A stretch of 64,000 nucleotides of DNA from Tupaia tana (lineage: Eukaryota > Chordata > Mammalia > Scandentia > Tupaiidae): contig JAKSZU010000002.1 of the NCBI GenBank assembly GCA_026018925.1, positions 91,229,475 to 91,293,474 of the forward strand, read 5' to 3'. The notes beneath the pieces were generated by a model. The model was not told the DNA's origin and searched no databases. It saw only the letters and a program-made list of their open reading frames with translations. Position numbers and translations under genes: made by a program. Below are positions 10,901 through 22,708 of the stretch, piece by piece (the first letter of the stretch is position 1; every line of letters starts with the position of its first letter).

Positions 10901-11280
10901 TGAGCCTGGGATGCATTATCACAACCCTACCTAGGGAAGCAGGAGTCATATTAGGTGAACAGAATCTGTAGGTAAGCTAGAATAACTTCAGCCCTATCCT
11001 GAGAGTTGAACAAAAGGAGACTCAATGCCCTCTTTCAATTGGCAATGTGCAAATTATGCATGGTTAGTGTTATAGTTTGGTCCCAAAGCCAGTCTACCAA
11101 CCGGGGTTAGGGCCACCACTGCCCTGTAGCAGGCTACAGAGTTAACTGATCCTCTGGACCCCTGGTTTACTTCACCTAGTCTTTGACAGCATATTAAGAA
11201 ACTCAAAGGTACACTTTCACCAAAGGCTTCCTCTATTAGTGGAATTTTCTTCTCCTTTCCTGAGATGGGAAAAACAGCAT
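7951..11280. other. Intronic DNA without recognised young repeats
   Basis: 3.3 kb lacking any tRNA-SINE. A G-run of 11 (10390-10400) is the only simple feature. Open frames (up to 144 aa at 7992-8426, antisense) show no recognisable family, so I treat them as chance. Confidence 0.35.
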
Positions 11281-11284
11281 AGTA

Positions 11285-11470
11285 CTGAGGTTGGTCATCA
11301 GATTTGGAGTCAATAGACTTGGATTGAATCTCAGCTTTAATTTCTTACAAACTATTGAAACTTTGGCAAGTTCCTTACCCACTCTGAGCTTCAGTTTCCT
11401 CATCTGCAGGACAAGAATGGTAACCTCACAGGACCTGCCCTGAAGATCAGTGGGGATGCGGTACTCATGC
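11285..11470 (+). mobile_element. MIR, sense
   Basis: AGATTTGGAGTCAATAGACTTGG, GGCAAGTTCCTTACCC ACTCTGAGCTTCAGTTTCCTCATCTGCA follow the MIR consensus order closely. One of the best MIR copies in the window. Confidence 0.85.
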
Positions 11471-12680
11471 ACAAATGTAGAGATGACAGGGCACAATCCT
11501 AACCTTCTCATTTGATTCATTTTGACTCTCGGATAGGGCAGGGTTTTCAAGTGCCCAAATTAGTCCACTCTTTGAGTTTCAAAAGAGAGACCAACAGAGT
11601 TTTCCAAAATCTGTTTGTCATAGGGTGAGTTCCAGTATTTTCTGGCATGACCCATTGTGGTGTGTGGCATGAGATCTCTACAGGCTTCAGCCTCTCTGGT
11701 GGGGTTGAAATTGCCTACATAGTGCCTACTGATCTGAGCAAACTTGACTTCTTGGGCACGTCTCTGTTTGGAGTTGGGAGGAACTGTTTTCTTTCTGCAT
11801 TATTTTGAAAATCACCTTTGAAGTCAGTCATTCTAGTTGTTTTCTAATGCAAATGCTGAGGTCAAATCAAGTTGACCAACCACATCCTGTGGCAGTTCCC
11901 ACTTGCTCCTCTAGTTTATTTTTAATAGAAACCAACAGTAAAAATACATACACACCCCATCACAGATGAAAATTGAAACCAGACTTTGTTTCCACATATC
12001 TGTGAAAAGGAGTAAGTAAGCAATGGAAAAAAAATGGTGCTAATATATAGGCATAATTTACTGGTCGTTACTCAGGCCTAATGAACACTGAGCTTTCAGT
12101 AAACGTTGAGGAGATGTAAGGGATGGTGTAAGGGAGGTAACATCGTAAGAGATGGTGCTGTGATCAGAGACTTTATTTCCTTTAATGTCCTAGGCTGGGA
12201 TTTTTCACTCTCAGGCTCATTAGAGTCAGAGAAACGCATTGCCATAATTGTTCATGGAGCATTTCACAATTTAAAAGTCCCTTTGACTTCCTGAAATGAC
12301 ATCTTTTGTTCTCTCCCAACCCTAGGCTATTTTAGGTTGCTATGCTATTAATGAGTTCACAATTTTTCATTCATAGTTCTGGCCCTTAAGAGAAATTTTA
12401 GAACAGGATTACTCCTTTAAATATGGACACCAAACAGCAACCACGGAAATGTAAATCAAGAAGACAGTCCATGTTCATGCATGAGAGTCTGGAATGCGGT
12501 AATATGCCATTTTCTTAAATTAGCATATATAATTTAAAGAATTTTTACATATAAAATGTGATATATTTAGAATTGAGGCTACATAAGAACTTTCACTATC
12601 ATTTTGTTTAAAGCAAGTATTCACAAGTGAAGAATATAAAACTGTTAACTTGATTCTTTCAGACATCAAGAAAACAGCTA
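11471..12680. other. Unassigned intronic DNA
   Basis: No gene or named repeat recognised. Confidence 0.3.
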
Positions 12681-12982
12681 GGGTAGAACAGCAGGAGGTG
12701 TAATGGTTATGTCGCTGGACTCCCATGTAGGTGACCATAGTTTGACCCAGCAGCTTAAAACATACACCAGGTACATGTACATGACTGCCCAAGATCCCAA
12801 AAAGAGAATGGAGGAGAAGGTATTACAGCGTGGCCATCTCCCCTGGAGCATGATTTCTTGTTTTTTGTCTGTCTGTCTCTCTCTGTCTGTCTGGCAAGTG
12901 CACGCACCCTATAGCAAAAATGTCTCTTGAAGAAAGGAAGGAAGGAAGGAAGGAAGGAAGGAAGGAAGGAAGGAAAGAAAGA
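12681..12982 (+). mobile_element. Diverged type A SINE with (GGAA)n tail
   Basis: The head AGAACAGCAGGAGGTGTAATGG lost its first bases. The palindrome has decayed to CTCCCCTGGAG. The tail is about ten GGAA units (12935-12974). No clear TSD. Confidence 0.8.
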
Positions 12983-13214
12983 ACGCACACACTCAATTGG
13001 GAATATGATTGTTAGACTTAATCACACATATTTTACAAATTTTGCCACATTTCTCACAATACATCTATACATATATATATTTTAAAATATAGTGGCAAGT
13101 AGCCAGTTTGTGAGAAAACCACACCAAGCCAAACCAAATCAAAATCCCTCCAACACTTCCAATATTTGAAATAATGCATTGACAAACAGGAATAAATAGT
13201 TTAACTCCATGGGG

Positions 13215-13345
13215 AGAAAGGGGCTAGAGAGACATTTGTCAATGGATGTAAAAGTTATGGATAGATAAGAGGAACAAGTTCTAGTGTTGTGTAATACAGT
13301 AGGGTAATTACAGTTAATAATATTTTATTATATATCTCAAATTAG
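13215..13345 (+). mobile_element. L1 3' UTR fragment
   Basis: GAACAAGTTCTAGTGTTGTG, ACAGTAGGGTAATTACAGTT and TTATTATATATCTCAAATTAG follow the order of the mammalian L1M 3' UTR. Confidence 0.6.
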
Positions 13346-13546
13346 CCACATGCAACTTAATTTTTCCTCTCAGTTAAAGTTTCTCCAGAGTCTAAGACTG
13401 AAGAATCTGTCTTGACTAGGTCCCTAGGATTTCCAAAACATTGAGTTGTGGTGGGACATAGTCCCTGATATTTCTGAAAATTATTCTTCTCTTTTCAAGT
13501 GTGTGGGGGAGAGGATCTGTTTTTCTGATGTAAAAGCATGGACACT

Positions 13547-13817
13547 GGGGCCAGCAGGTGGTGTAGTGGTTATGTTGCTGGACTTCCACATGATTGACCA
13601 CAGTTCAAGTCTCAGGCCCACTGGCTTGAAAATCACACAGGACACATGTGCATGTATGCCTAAGATTCCTCTTAGGAGAATGGAGGAGAAGGGATTGTGA
13701 TGCAGCCATCCCCCCTTTGGAGGGGAGGGTGATTTTTCACTTTCTCCCTCACTGTCTCTGTCTCTTCTTCTCTGGCAAGTGCACATACCCTATGGTAAAA
13801 ATATCTTTAAAGAAAAT
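13547..13817 (+). mobile_element. SINE (type A-like, older), outer of a nested pair
   Basis: Head GGGGCCAGCAGGTGGTGTAG. Palindrome CCCCCCTTTGGAGGGGAGGG. Its left TSD CATGGACACTG (13538-13548, overlapping the element start) recurs only at 14115-14125, after the next SINE, so this copy plus the one at 13818 lie between a single TSD pair. Confidence 0.85.
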
Positions 13818-14114
13818 GGGGACAGCAGATGGCGTAATGGGTACATCGCTGGACTCCCACGTAGTTGACTGTGGTTGGAGTCTCAGACCCGGCAGTTTAA
13901 ATCTCATAGCAGGTGAGTGTGTGTGCATGCCCAAAATCCTGAGAGGAGAATGGAGAAGGGATTGCAGCATGGTCATCCCTCCTGGGAGGTGATTTCTCCC
14001 TTTCTGTCTCTCTGTCTCTCTGGCAAGCACACACACCTTTTAGCAAAAATCTCAAAAATATAAAATATGAAAACATTAAAAAGCTAAAAAATATATAATA
14101 AAATAAAAAATAAA
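13818..14114 (+). mobile_element. SINE inserted in the tail of the preceding copy
   Basis: Head GGGGACAGCAGATGGCGTAA, full body, and an AT-rich tail of about 65 bases. It starts directly at the outer copy's AAAGAAAAT tail. Confidence 0.85.
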
Positions 14115-14395
14115 CATGGACACTGCATGTTTTGGCTCATGACACTTTTGCCAGAACAATTAAAAACAGTGAATAGATTCCTGGTAAAATAGATCTATCG
14201 TGGATTTTACTGATATTGTTCATTCACTGCCCTTCAGTGGTCATGACAAAATTTAACAATGTGGAAAATATTTAATTTATAGCAATGGAGGGAGTCATAA
14301 GATTTTTCTTTTTAACTTAAAACTATTCTCAAGTTCATTTGGCAAAACAAATAGGTATGATGACCAGCAATCTTTTTCTTTAAAGAAATGAGACG

Positions 14396-14652
14396 AGGGC
14401 CAGCAGTCACATGGTGTTTCAGATGGCTGGATCCCACATGGCCAATTGTGCAATTCAAGTCCTGGACCCAGCAGCTTAAGAAGCACACTGAGTGCATATG
14501 TGTGCACACCCAAAATCTCAAAAGGAGAGAGAGATAAAGTACGAGGGACTGTTGCATAACCATTCCCCATGTGGGTGCTTTCTCACTCTTTCTCTCTCTC
14601 TCTCTTTCTCTGGCAAGCATACATGCCCTTTGGCAATTTTTTTTTTTTTTAA
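14396..14652 (+). mobile_element. Type C SINE
   Basis: Head GGCCAGCAGTCACATGGTGT with GGATCCCACATGGCCAATTG. The body has CCATTCCCCATGTGGG instead of the C/G palindrome. It ends in a T-run after CCCTTTGGCAA rather than poly(A). Confidence 0.75.
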
Positions 14653-14726
14653 TGCTATAAAGGTACAAGCTCAGACAGATCAGTCAATAGAATTGAAACA
14701 GATCCCAATGTAAAAGTTGTTGTGTG

Positions 14727-14834
14727 GGGGCCAGCAGGTGGCGTGGTGGTTAAGGTGTTGGATGCTCCCACATGGCTGACCATGGTTCAAGTCCTGGACC
14801 TCGTGGCTTGCTTTCTCACTTTCCCTCTCTCTCC

Positions 14835-14866
<32 letters not shown>

Positions 14867-14911
14867 CTGGCCAAATTGGAATAAATGAATGAATAATTTT
14901 TTTAAAAAAAA
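14727..14911 (+). mobile_element. Type B SINE
   Basis: GGGGCCAGCAGGTGGCGTGG head, (CT)n(GT)n tract, TGGCCAAATTGGAATAAATGAATGAATAA tail. Possible short TSD GTTGTTGTG/GGTGTTGTG. Confidence 0.85.
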
Positions 14912-14956
14912 GGTGTTGTGCAATATCTTAAAGATCGTTAATAAAAAGATCAGATT

Positions 14957-15146
14957 GGGGCCAGCAGGTGGCATGGTGGTTAAGGCACTGGGCTCCCACA
15001 TGGTTGACTGTGGTTTGAGTCCTGAACCTGGTGGCTTGATTTCTCACTTTCTCTCTTTCTCTCTCTGGTGAATGCATGTGCCCTATAGCAAATTTCAAAA
15101 TAATAATAATTAATAAAATTAAGTTTTAAAATAATTCTTTAAAAAA
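14957..15146 (+). mobile_element. Type B SINE
   Basis: GGGGCCAGCAGGTGGCATGG head. TSD-like AAAAGATCAGAT (14945-14956) and AAAAGAGCAGAT (to 15156). AT-rich tail. Confidence 0.85.
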
Positions 15147-15274
15147 AAGAGCAGATAAAGGTGTAAAATAGCTGGCTAAGTGTTTAGAGAAAAAAAAATA
15201 TCTTATACCATGTACCTTAATAAATTCCAGATGATCTAGAAAGATCAATTTTTTGGAAAAAATGAAACTACAAG

Positions 15275-15470
15275 TCCAGCCCACCCCCAGGCTGACCATT
15301 GCTCAAATCTTAGCCCCATTGGCTTGAGAACATCAAAATCTCCAAAGAATGAAGAAGTGGAGGGAAAGAGATTTCAGTGTGACCGTGTCCATTGGAAGGT
15401 CCTTTTTCCTTTCCCTCTCTGTCTTTCAGGTGTCTCATATGCCCTCTGGCAATGAAAAATAAAGAAGAAA
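15275..15470 (+). mobile_element. Old, decayed tRNA-SINE
   Basis: GTCCAGCCCACCCCCAGGCTGACC, TTGGCTTGAGAAC, GTGTGACCGTGTCCATTGGAAGGTCC and a CT tract keep the family order with many changes. Confidence 0.5.
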
Positions 15471-15552
15471 ATACTAAAGAAATAGAGGAAAATATAGGTA
15501 GTTGTTTCTGTGATAATGGGGTTTTGCAAGGATTTAGTAAACTTTAAAACAT

Positions 15553-15640
15553 GGGCCAGGCAGGTGTGGTGGTTAAGGTGGCTGGCTCCCACATGGCTGA
15601 CTACATGGTTTGAGTCCTCAAAGGGAAGGCCAGCAAACAA
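15553..15640 (+). mobile_element. SINE head fragment (type B/C)
   Basis: GGGCCAGGCAGGTGTGGTGG to GGTTTGAGTCCTCAA. No body follows. Confidence 0.55.
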
Positions 15641-16269
15641 CAGTGAAAGACCTGTGCATGGACCTCATTTTTCTAACACTCATTCAGGAACATCTTTGGG
15701 TATTTTGACCCGCAATCTCAAACTGACCGCCTGTGGATTTCATTATTCAGGTAAATAGCATGACATTTCATAAGAAAGCAAGTCTAAATTGGTTTTGGCC
15801 AAATTACATAACCTGGGAAATTGGGTTGGGGGCTGAATAGAACAACCCCTGATCTCAGCAGGGCCACTACTAGTCCTTTATATCTCGGGCATCTCAATGC
15901 CCTTGTCTCTGCCTTAAACCATCCGGTTCTTAGTGTCAGCGAGCAAGGGGTGGAGACAGAGGTATTATGAAAACCTTACTTTTTTCCTCTGTTTTAATAT
16001 TTATGTTTTGTTTTGTTTTGTTTTTAATATTTGTGTTTAAGATGCCGTCGTCATAAATTCTTTTTTGAAAGTTTACTATTCACCCAGCACAGGCAAGGTG
16101 TAATGGAAGACAAAATGAATGGAAAAGAGAGATTCCTATCAAAATGGGATGTTGAGAGAAACATATAATGAAGCATCTAAAATATACTTTTGACATTTTT
16201 AAAGACTTGCAGAATCAATGATGGGTTGTGTGGTACTAGTAAGTAAGAGACAATTTGAGAATTTTTTTC
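15641..16269. other. Unassigned intronic DNA
   Basis: No gene or named repeat recognised. Confidence 0.3.
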
Positions 16270-16453
16270 AAGAATTGTTTATTTAACTTTATTATTATTA
16301 TTTTAAAATTTGTTATAGAGCATGTGCACACACCAGAGAGAGACAGAAATAGAGAAAGAAAGTGAGAAAGCAAGCCGCCAGATCCAGGACTCAAACCTCA
16401 GTTGGCCACGTGGGAAGCCCAAAGCATTAACCACTACGCCATTTGCTGGCCCC
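16270..16453 (-). mobile_element. Type B SINE, antisense
   Basis: Left end ATTTAACTTTATTATTATTA (tail), GAGAGAGACAGAAATAGAG, then AACCACTACGCCATTTGCTGGCCCC (head). Confidence 0.8.
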
Positions 16454-16744
16454 AGCACTTAGAGACTTTTATAAAGATATTTAACTTGTAGGAAGAGAAG
16501 ATTATCTATAATTGTACATGAATACTGTATAGGATATGAATCTTTACTTTCTTAAACCACCAATTCTTAGAATTTTGAAGAGGCAGAGAGTATCTAGAAG
16601 TGCTGCTATTTATAATTCCACAAAGTATCATTTATCCACTGAGTTTTCATGAAATTTAAATTCTTCTGTTTCAGTAGGAAAGATTTTTTTTTCTGTTTTA
16701 GTGGCAGAATACTGATGTTTCAAAGGAAGATATTTTGAGAAAGA

Positions 16745-16990
16745 TAATGATAATAATGTTTGTTGTTACTATAGTTAACACTCATGGGAAATTTATTGTG
16801 TCCCAGGAACTTTGTTAAGCCCTTTAGATGTATTATATCATTTAACAATACAAACTCCATAAGGTAGATACTATTACTATGCCCATTTTACAGATAAAGA
16901 ATCTGCCAACTTAGAGATGATTTACAACTGTATTGGGTTATTGAAATGATATTTGATAGAGTCGGCATTCACTCCTAGGCTAAGGTGACT
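16745..16990 (-). mobile_element. MIR, antisense
   Basis: TAACACTCATGGGAAATTTATTGTGTCCCAGGAACTTTGTTAAG, TATTACTATGCCCATTTTACAG and TCACTCCTAGGCTAAGGTGACT follow the antisense MIR order across most of its length. Confidence 0.8.
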
Positions 16991-17668
16991 TCCAACATCC
17001 CTCCTTTTAAACGTTCTTCTACTCCCACTCCATATATATACAGAGCAAAATCAAAACATGAAGATCTGAGGACACAGGGTAGTTAGTAACATAAAATTCT
17101 AGGAAATATTATTCTGCTAAATTCTTAAGAATCCACTGTTTTTTGAAAAGCTTAGTGATTCTGTTGAGATGATGTTCACGATATTCTCGATGTGTTACCT
17201 TGTTCTATTTTTCCTTGGTGGTTGAGGAGACTTTAAGCGTTGAAATGACTAAAGTTGACTGCTTTTATAAAGTGCTTGCAAAGACTCAATCTGGTTAACG
17301 GTAAAGCCATTTGTTTAAGTCATGTCAACAGCTATGGTTTTCATAAGGGTTTTAATGAATCGAGGAATGGAATTTAAGAAAGCAAAACAATCCAAGGAAA
17401 ACCGCTTATTTTTCTAAAATAGCAAAGCAAAAATGGGAACCCTTTCCAGTTTCGTTACCGTAAATGTCTGTTAAAGTCTTAAAAATTCTTAGTGTACATA
17501 ATTTATCATAGAGAATAAAAACACTTCGCCATCATATAAACTTTTTTAGAAGTCTTTTTAACATCCTATTGTTATTTAGTTGCGTAGATAAAATATTTTA
17601 TGACGTTTTTACTGTTCAATTTATGGAGGGATGATATTCAAGAACATTTCCTTTTAAAGATGCTTATT
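16991..17668. other. Unassigned intronic DNA
   Basis: AT-rich, no gene or named repeat recognised. Confidence 0.3.
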
Positions 17669-17684
17669 AAAATAGGTAGTCTAT

Positions 17685-17951
17685 GGGACCAGCAGTTAGC
17701 GTAATGGCTATGTCGCTGGACTCCCACGTAGTCGACCGCGGTTCGAGTCCCGGACCCGGCGGCTTAAACTCACGCCGGGCGCGTGTGCGTGCGTGCCCAA
17801 GATCCCGAGAGGAGAATGGAGGAGAAGGGATTGTGGCGTGGCCATCCCCCCTGGGGGGTGATTTCCTGCTTTCTGTCTCTCTGTCTCTCTCTGTCTGTCT
17901 GGCGAGCGCACGCGCCCTATAGCAAAAAAACCTCTCCAAAAAAAAAAAAAA
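17685..17951 (+). mobile_element. Full-length young tRNA-derived SINE (type A reference copy)
   Basis: Best-preserved copy in the window, used as the reference. The head starts GGGACCAGCAGTTAGCGTA. It holds an RNA polymerase III A box (TAGCGTAATGG) and a B box (GGTTCGAGTCC), about 75 bases typical of a tRNA-derived promoter. A tRNA-unrelated body of about 165 bases follows. The body has a purine-rich AGGAGAATGGAGGAGAAGGG block, a CCCCCCTGGGGGG palindrome, a (CT)/(TCTG) pyrimidine tract, GCGAGCGCACGCGCCCTATAGC, and a poly(A) tail. It is flanked by a perfect 16-bp TSD, AAAATAGGTAGTCTAT, at 17669-17684 and 17952-17967, the mark of L1-driven retroposition. The architecture agrees with what I recall of the colugo CYN family; the parent tRNA was not assigned. 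The frames open across it are not genes. Confidence 0.92.
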
Positions 17952-17967
17952 AAAATAGGTAGTCTAT

Positions 17968-19333
17968 CAGAAATAAATAGGATTACCAACTAACAAAATC
18001 AATTTACTAGTAATTTGGTCTTGTTAGTGTGTTAAAAGAATTATTGGCTTTTAAATATTTTCTCAAAGCCTCTTATTACTCATGAATATCATTAAGATAT
18101 GATTAAAGCCTGCCAGTATCAAAAAGCATGAAACCATTCCATCTGATGTTGACGGTCATATTTCTGTCCCTTAACACTCCAGCATTCCTGCTGTCTGCTT
18201 TGTTCATCTTTGTATCTGTGGGCCCAAGTTCATGTGTTATGTGGTTTTCCCTGGACAGTTGTAGAAATGAGTTATCCAGTATCTGCTGCTGTAAGTTATA
18301 AGCTTGAACACCAACTCATTTCAAGTACACTTATCATCCATTAAGAAAATGTTCATTATTCTGTCCATTCAAGAAGTGAACTAATGATGTTATAAGGAAC
18401 TGAAAACGAATCCCCTCATTAACATTTTAAGTGGATGTTAAGAATTATGTGCTCAGCTGGAACCATGAACATATCAAAGAATGGGATCTAAATACTTCAG
18501 GGAATGCACAGAGGCATGAGGGTCTGAAAGCCCCAAGACATTCTTTCAGCCCAAGCTCAGGACTTGGGGCTGATGTCTAGTGCCACTCTGGGCAGTTGGT
18601 CATGCATCTAGAAACCCTAGTACGGGGATTATCAGTCTGAACTAGGCCACGACTCCTGAGGGATGACTCTCAGGGGCTTAGCAGAGCAGGAATGGTGGCT
18701 TTCCTGCCACCATCTGTCACTCCTGACCAGGGTATCCCCAAAACTTGAGAGCATGAGTGAGTCCCGGCCCTATACTCACCCCACCCCTACTCTGTCCAGC
18801 TGTGGGCATGGGGAAGAGCGAGGTTCCTGCTCCTTGGTCTTTATGGAGGGAAAAAGGGAAAGAGAGAAAGAGAAGTTCTTATGCTCCAGAGGGTTTTACA
18901 AATGTCTAAGAAGGGAGAGTAGAATTAAGTCTACTCAAAGAAGAGCCAACTAGTTTTCACTCACCTTCGCTTCTAGCCAAAGTCAGGTCTTCATTTTACT
19001 ATTGCGCATAAAACCTAAGAACCGATGACTGAGTTAAGTAGTATTAAAGTTGCCTTTAATCTTTTTTGATAGAAATGGTGTAAAAGTTTTCAATGAGGAC
19101 ATGTTAATTCCTAGTCGCATGTTTTCCTCCACCTTTGATGTCTGACCCCATCATCTCCTTGAGCTCATAGCGAAGGGATGCTGCATACACCAGTGTCCTC
19201 TTGACAGTCGCTTGCAGTTCCAGACACTGTGTACATCTCACATGAAGGGCTTTAGGGATGCCAGCCCTTAGGGGGAAAGCTAATGATTTTATACAGGGCT
19301 TACAAAGAGCTCTGCTATTGTAGCTAACATTTG
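17968..19333. other. Unassigned intronic DNA
   Basis: 1.4 kb with no confident repeat and no recognisable coding sequence. Confidence 0.3.
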
Positions 19334-19371
19334 GTAGATTAACTATCTTTTTCTTTTCTTCTTCTTTTTTA

Positions 19372-19668
19372 TCTTTTTTTTTTTTTTTTGAGAGATTTTT
19401 GCTATAGGGTGTGTGCGCTCACCAGAAAGACAGAGACAGAAAGCAAGAAATCACCCCCCCCAGGGGGGATGGCCATGCCGCAATCCCTTCTCCTCCATTC
19501 TCCTCTCGGGATCTTGGGCATCTATGCACACATGCCCTGCATGAGTTTAAGCCACTGGGTCTGGGACTCAAGTAGCGGTCGACTACATGGGAGTCCAGCA
19601 ACATAGCCAGTACCGGTCGACTACATGGGAGTCCAGCAACATAGCCAGTACGCCAACTGATGGGCCCA
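19372..19668 (-). mobile_element. Type A SINE, antisense, with a 38-bp duplication in its head
   Basis: TSD GTAGATTAAYT (19334-19344; 19670-19680). The head segment at 19576-19613 is repeated without change at 19614-19651, covering most of the region between A and B boxes. Confidence 0.88.
19576..19651. repeat. Perfect 38-bp tandem duplication inside a SINE head
   Basis: The two 38-bp units begin CGGTCGACTACATGGGAG and end AACATAGCCAGTAC. They are identical, so the duplication is recent relative to the divergence of the copy. Confidence 0.95.
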
Positions 19669-19680
19669 AGTAGATTAATT

Positions 19681-21237
19681 TTCTAATCTAAGAGAGGAAG
19701 CTGAGCAGTAAAGACGGGAATTAGGCGAAACCGCACCGTGGAGCTGGCCAAGGCTTGAAATAACAAGCGTTTGGTAAATGTATGGAACTTGGCTACTTTG
19801 CATGATTCAGGGGATCAGAAATGGCCTTTGATTTTCTCTCTGCTCTAGAGAGAAATGGTAAGGAAAGAGAGATACTATAAAATTGAATCCTGGATTCTCA
19901 TCTTATCTGCATGAGAACCCACCACTCTTCGTGAAACTTCAAAAGCCATGTTAGTGAGAGGATTCAGTTCCTTACATATAGTTTGAGCTGTAAAGATTGC
20001 AGATAGTCTAGCCAGGAGCTTACTTCCCCACAGACCAGGTAAATAAATCATCCAGTAAAAGTCATTCAAGAGTAAAGGTTACTGGAAAGTCATAGATCAA
20101 ACAGCTTGTCTATGTTTTTTTAAAATGCAGGGCAAATTGGAATTTTTTTGAAATGTTTTTTAATGGTGCATAATTTGAATAAGAAAACTGTGATGTAATG
20201 AACAAGTTTCTATTATTCTATCAAAATGAGATAAAAATATGGTATGGATTTAATGCCAGTTCACTTATTCAGTTTTACACAGTGAAGTTATTGTTTTTAG
20301 AACATCATGAAATTTCATTTCATGCCCCAGTAAAGCTAAAATGTAATGGGTTACAGCTTTTCCATTTGTTGACTTTTCTCCTTTAAACATCTTGGATTTT
20401 CCATTCTTTGAACAGACTTTTGAAGAATGCCTTGGATGTCACTCAAAGATGTCCTTTTCTTTTGTCTCCTGCCCATCTGTCTTTAAAGCAAGTCTCTAAA
20501 ATCAACCAACCCTGGTGGAACCAAATGATACCTATGAACATGTGTTTTTGACAGCATCCACACCTCTCTCCAGCATTGGTACATTGTTGAGGTTTTTTGT
20601 TTGTTTGTTTTGTTTCTTTACCTCCTGCCCCCTGATTTTATCCATGCTTTATAATTCTGGGCTACCGTCCATCAGAGATCCGACTAGGCAATCTCTCCTT
20701 TCCCTTCTATATAACATCACAGGTTTCTGCAGCTTCTCACAACTATTGGCCATGAAAGTCTAGCTCAAAAAAAAACAAAAAAACAAAACAAAAAAAAAAA
20801 CCTTCAACTGAATTCACTATAGTCTGCTGTTGACCTAACACCTTCCACATGCTCCACTTTTTTTGTTTCATATGTCAGAAAACTAAAAGGATTTAAATTT
20901 TTCTCATTAGAAGTTCCAGTTACAAATACAAGTTTATACAACCAAAGCCTTCAAACATATATTGGGAAAATTAAATTCATTTTTTTTCTTTCTGGATTGC
21001 ATTTGCAAGTTTTACTAGGTCTGTAACATTTTTACAGTATATAAATTTGAATATCAAATATTTGCCAGTTTTTTAAAGCCGTTGCTATGGCATCTAGGCA
21101 TTTGCCCCTCCAATGGCCTTGGCATCTACTGGCTTTAGCTTGTCAGTTTTAGACTTTCCTTTAGTAAACAAACATGTCTCCTATATACATGGAAAGATTG
21201 CAGTTTCATCTCATTGTTCTTTCATAGGGATTTGTTT
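19681..21237. other. Unassigned intronic DNA
   Basis: No named repeat. An A-rich AAAACAAAA tract lies at 20767-20800. Confidence 0.3.
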
Positions 21238-21252
21238 AAAGTAGAAATCATT

Positions 21253-21525
21253 GGGAACCAGCAGTTAGCGTAATGGCTATGTCGCTGGACTCCCACGTAG
21301 TCAACCGTGGTTCGAGTCCCAGACCCAGTGGCTTAAAACACACCAGGCGTGTGTACATGCGTGCCCAAGATCCCGGGAGGAGAATGGAGGAGAAGGGATT
21401 GTGGCATGACCATCTCCCCAGGGGGTGATTTCTCGCTTTCTGTCTCTATGTCTCTCTCTGTCTGTCTGGCAAGTGCACGCACCCTATAGCGAAAAAACCT
21501 CTCCAAAAAAAAAATAAAATAAAAT
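21253..21525 (+). mobile_element. Young type A SINE
   Basis: Perfect 15-bp TSD AAAGTAGAAATCATT (21238-21252; 21526-21540). Palindrome shortened to CTCCCCAGGGGG. Confidence 0.92.
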
Positions 21526-21540
21526 AAAGTAGAAATCATT

Positions 21541-22691
21541 TGGATGTGCTTTTAGATATACACACTGTCTTACAGAGCATGCAGTTGCAAATTTTTAACA
21601 GGGAGAAGAATGTCAGGCTATTAATTGTTTCCCCTTAAGACCTAATACTACTATAGGGCTACAGGTTGCCCAGATAAAATAAATGTAATTCTCAAATAAC
21701 ATGCAAACTTCCTGTGGAATTGACAGCATCCTTGGAACTTCATTTCACACTTGTCTGACTTGGGAATGGTTATTTTGAGTAGCACCTCTTATTAACCTAA
21801 CTTCTTAATGCCTGGGCAGGAGGTTAAATATCTCACTTATCTGCATGCTTGGCTTCCATGAACAGCTACTTCATTCACAGCCCTGCAAGGGTCTATCAAA
21901 ATTTTACCATGTTTAGCATTCCAAAGAGAACATTCAGGTCCCTGGCTCTTGGGTCACCATTGTTCACTCATCAAAGCTGATGGTTGTTACAAGTACGATG
22001 TTAAAAACAAACCAAAAAATGCAATAAGCAATATTCTGTTAATGAAAATGCATTTAGGTTGAATAATAAAAAAGAAAGAAAAACACTGAGTTCTGTGATA
22101 TCCCTAAATGAGTATCCTATTCATAGACCCCAGAAATGAAGACCTAAGTAATTGCTGTAGTTGGAGTCATCACATGGTACAATATGCTAAGGATTTCTTG
22201 TGCACCAAGGGTTTCACAAACAGTCGTACTCTCATATAGTGCTGTCTGTTTTCATAGTCAGTAGATAGTGGATTTTCACAAGGTCTTATTATCTTGAAAC
22301 TTTAGTATGTTAGGAAATATACTGACTCCATATAACATTAAAGTAAATGTCTTGAAATTTAGGGAAGTTCAGGATCTCTGAAAAGGGAAGGTAAATGGTA
22401 CCTTAGAGCTGGCAGAATTAAAGACTTCCTCAGCTATGAAAAGAAAATTCACCATTCCATATCTAAAGTTGCCATTTACCTCAGGGAAGCAAAAAAGCAC
22501 ATAATTACTTAGGAACAGCAATGTGTGTTTCATCCTATTTAGACTCATGGACACGGGAAACAGTCCAATTATAGCAGACTGTTTTATAAGAACTTTAAGG
22601 CATCCATAAGATGGATCATATAAAAACACATTGCAGAATACTTCTTGGAATAACTAATGATTTGGGAAGATACTCGTGATCAGTTAAGTTT
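21541..22691. other. Unassigned intronic DNA
   Basis: No gene or confident repeat. GGTTGCCCAGATAAAATAAATG (about 21665) recalls an old mammalian repeat phrase but is too short to name. Confidence 0.3.
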
Positions 22692-22708
22692 TAAAAGATT
22701 ATAAATTC

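Noticed and set aside
17687-17760. tRNA gene candidates in SINE heads
   Set aside because: A and B boxes are present, but the sequence does not fold as a standard cloverleaf, is attached to a SINE body, and recurs dozens of times with TSDs.
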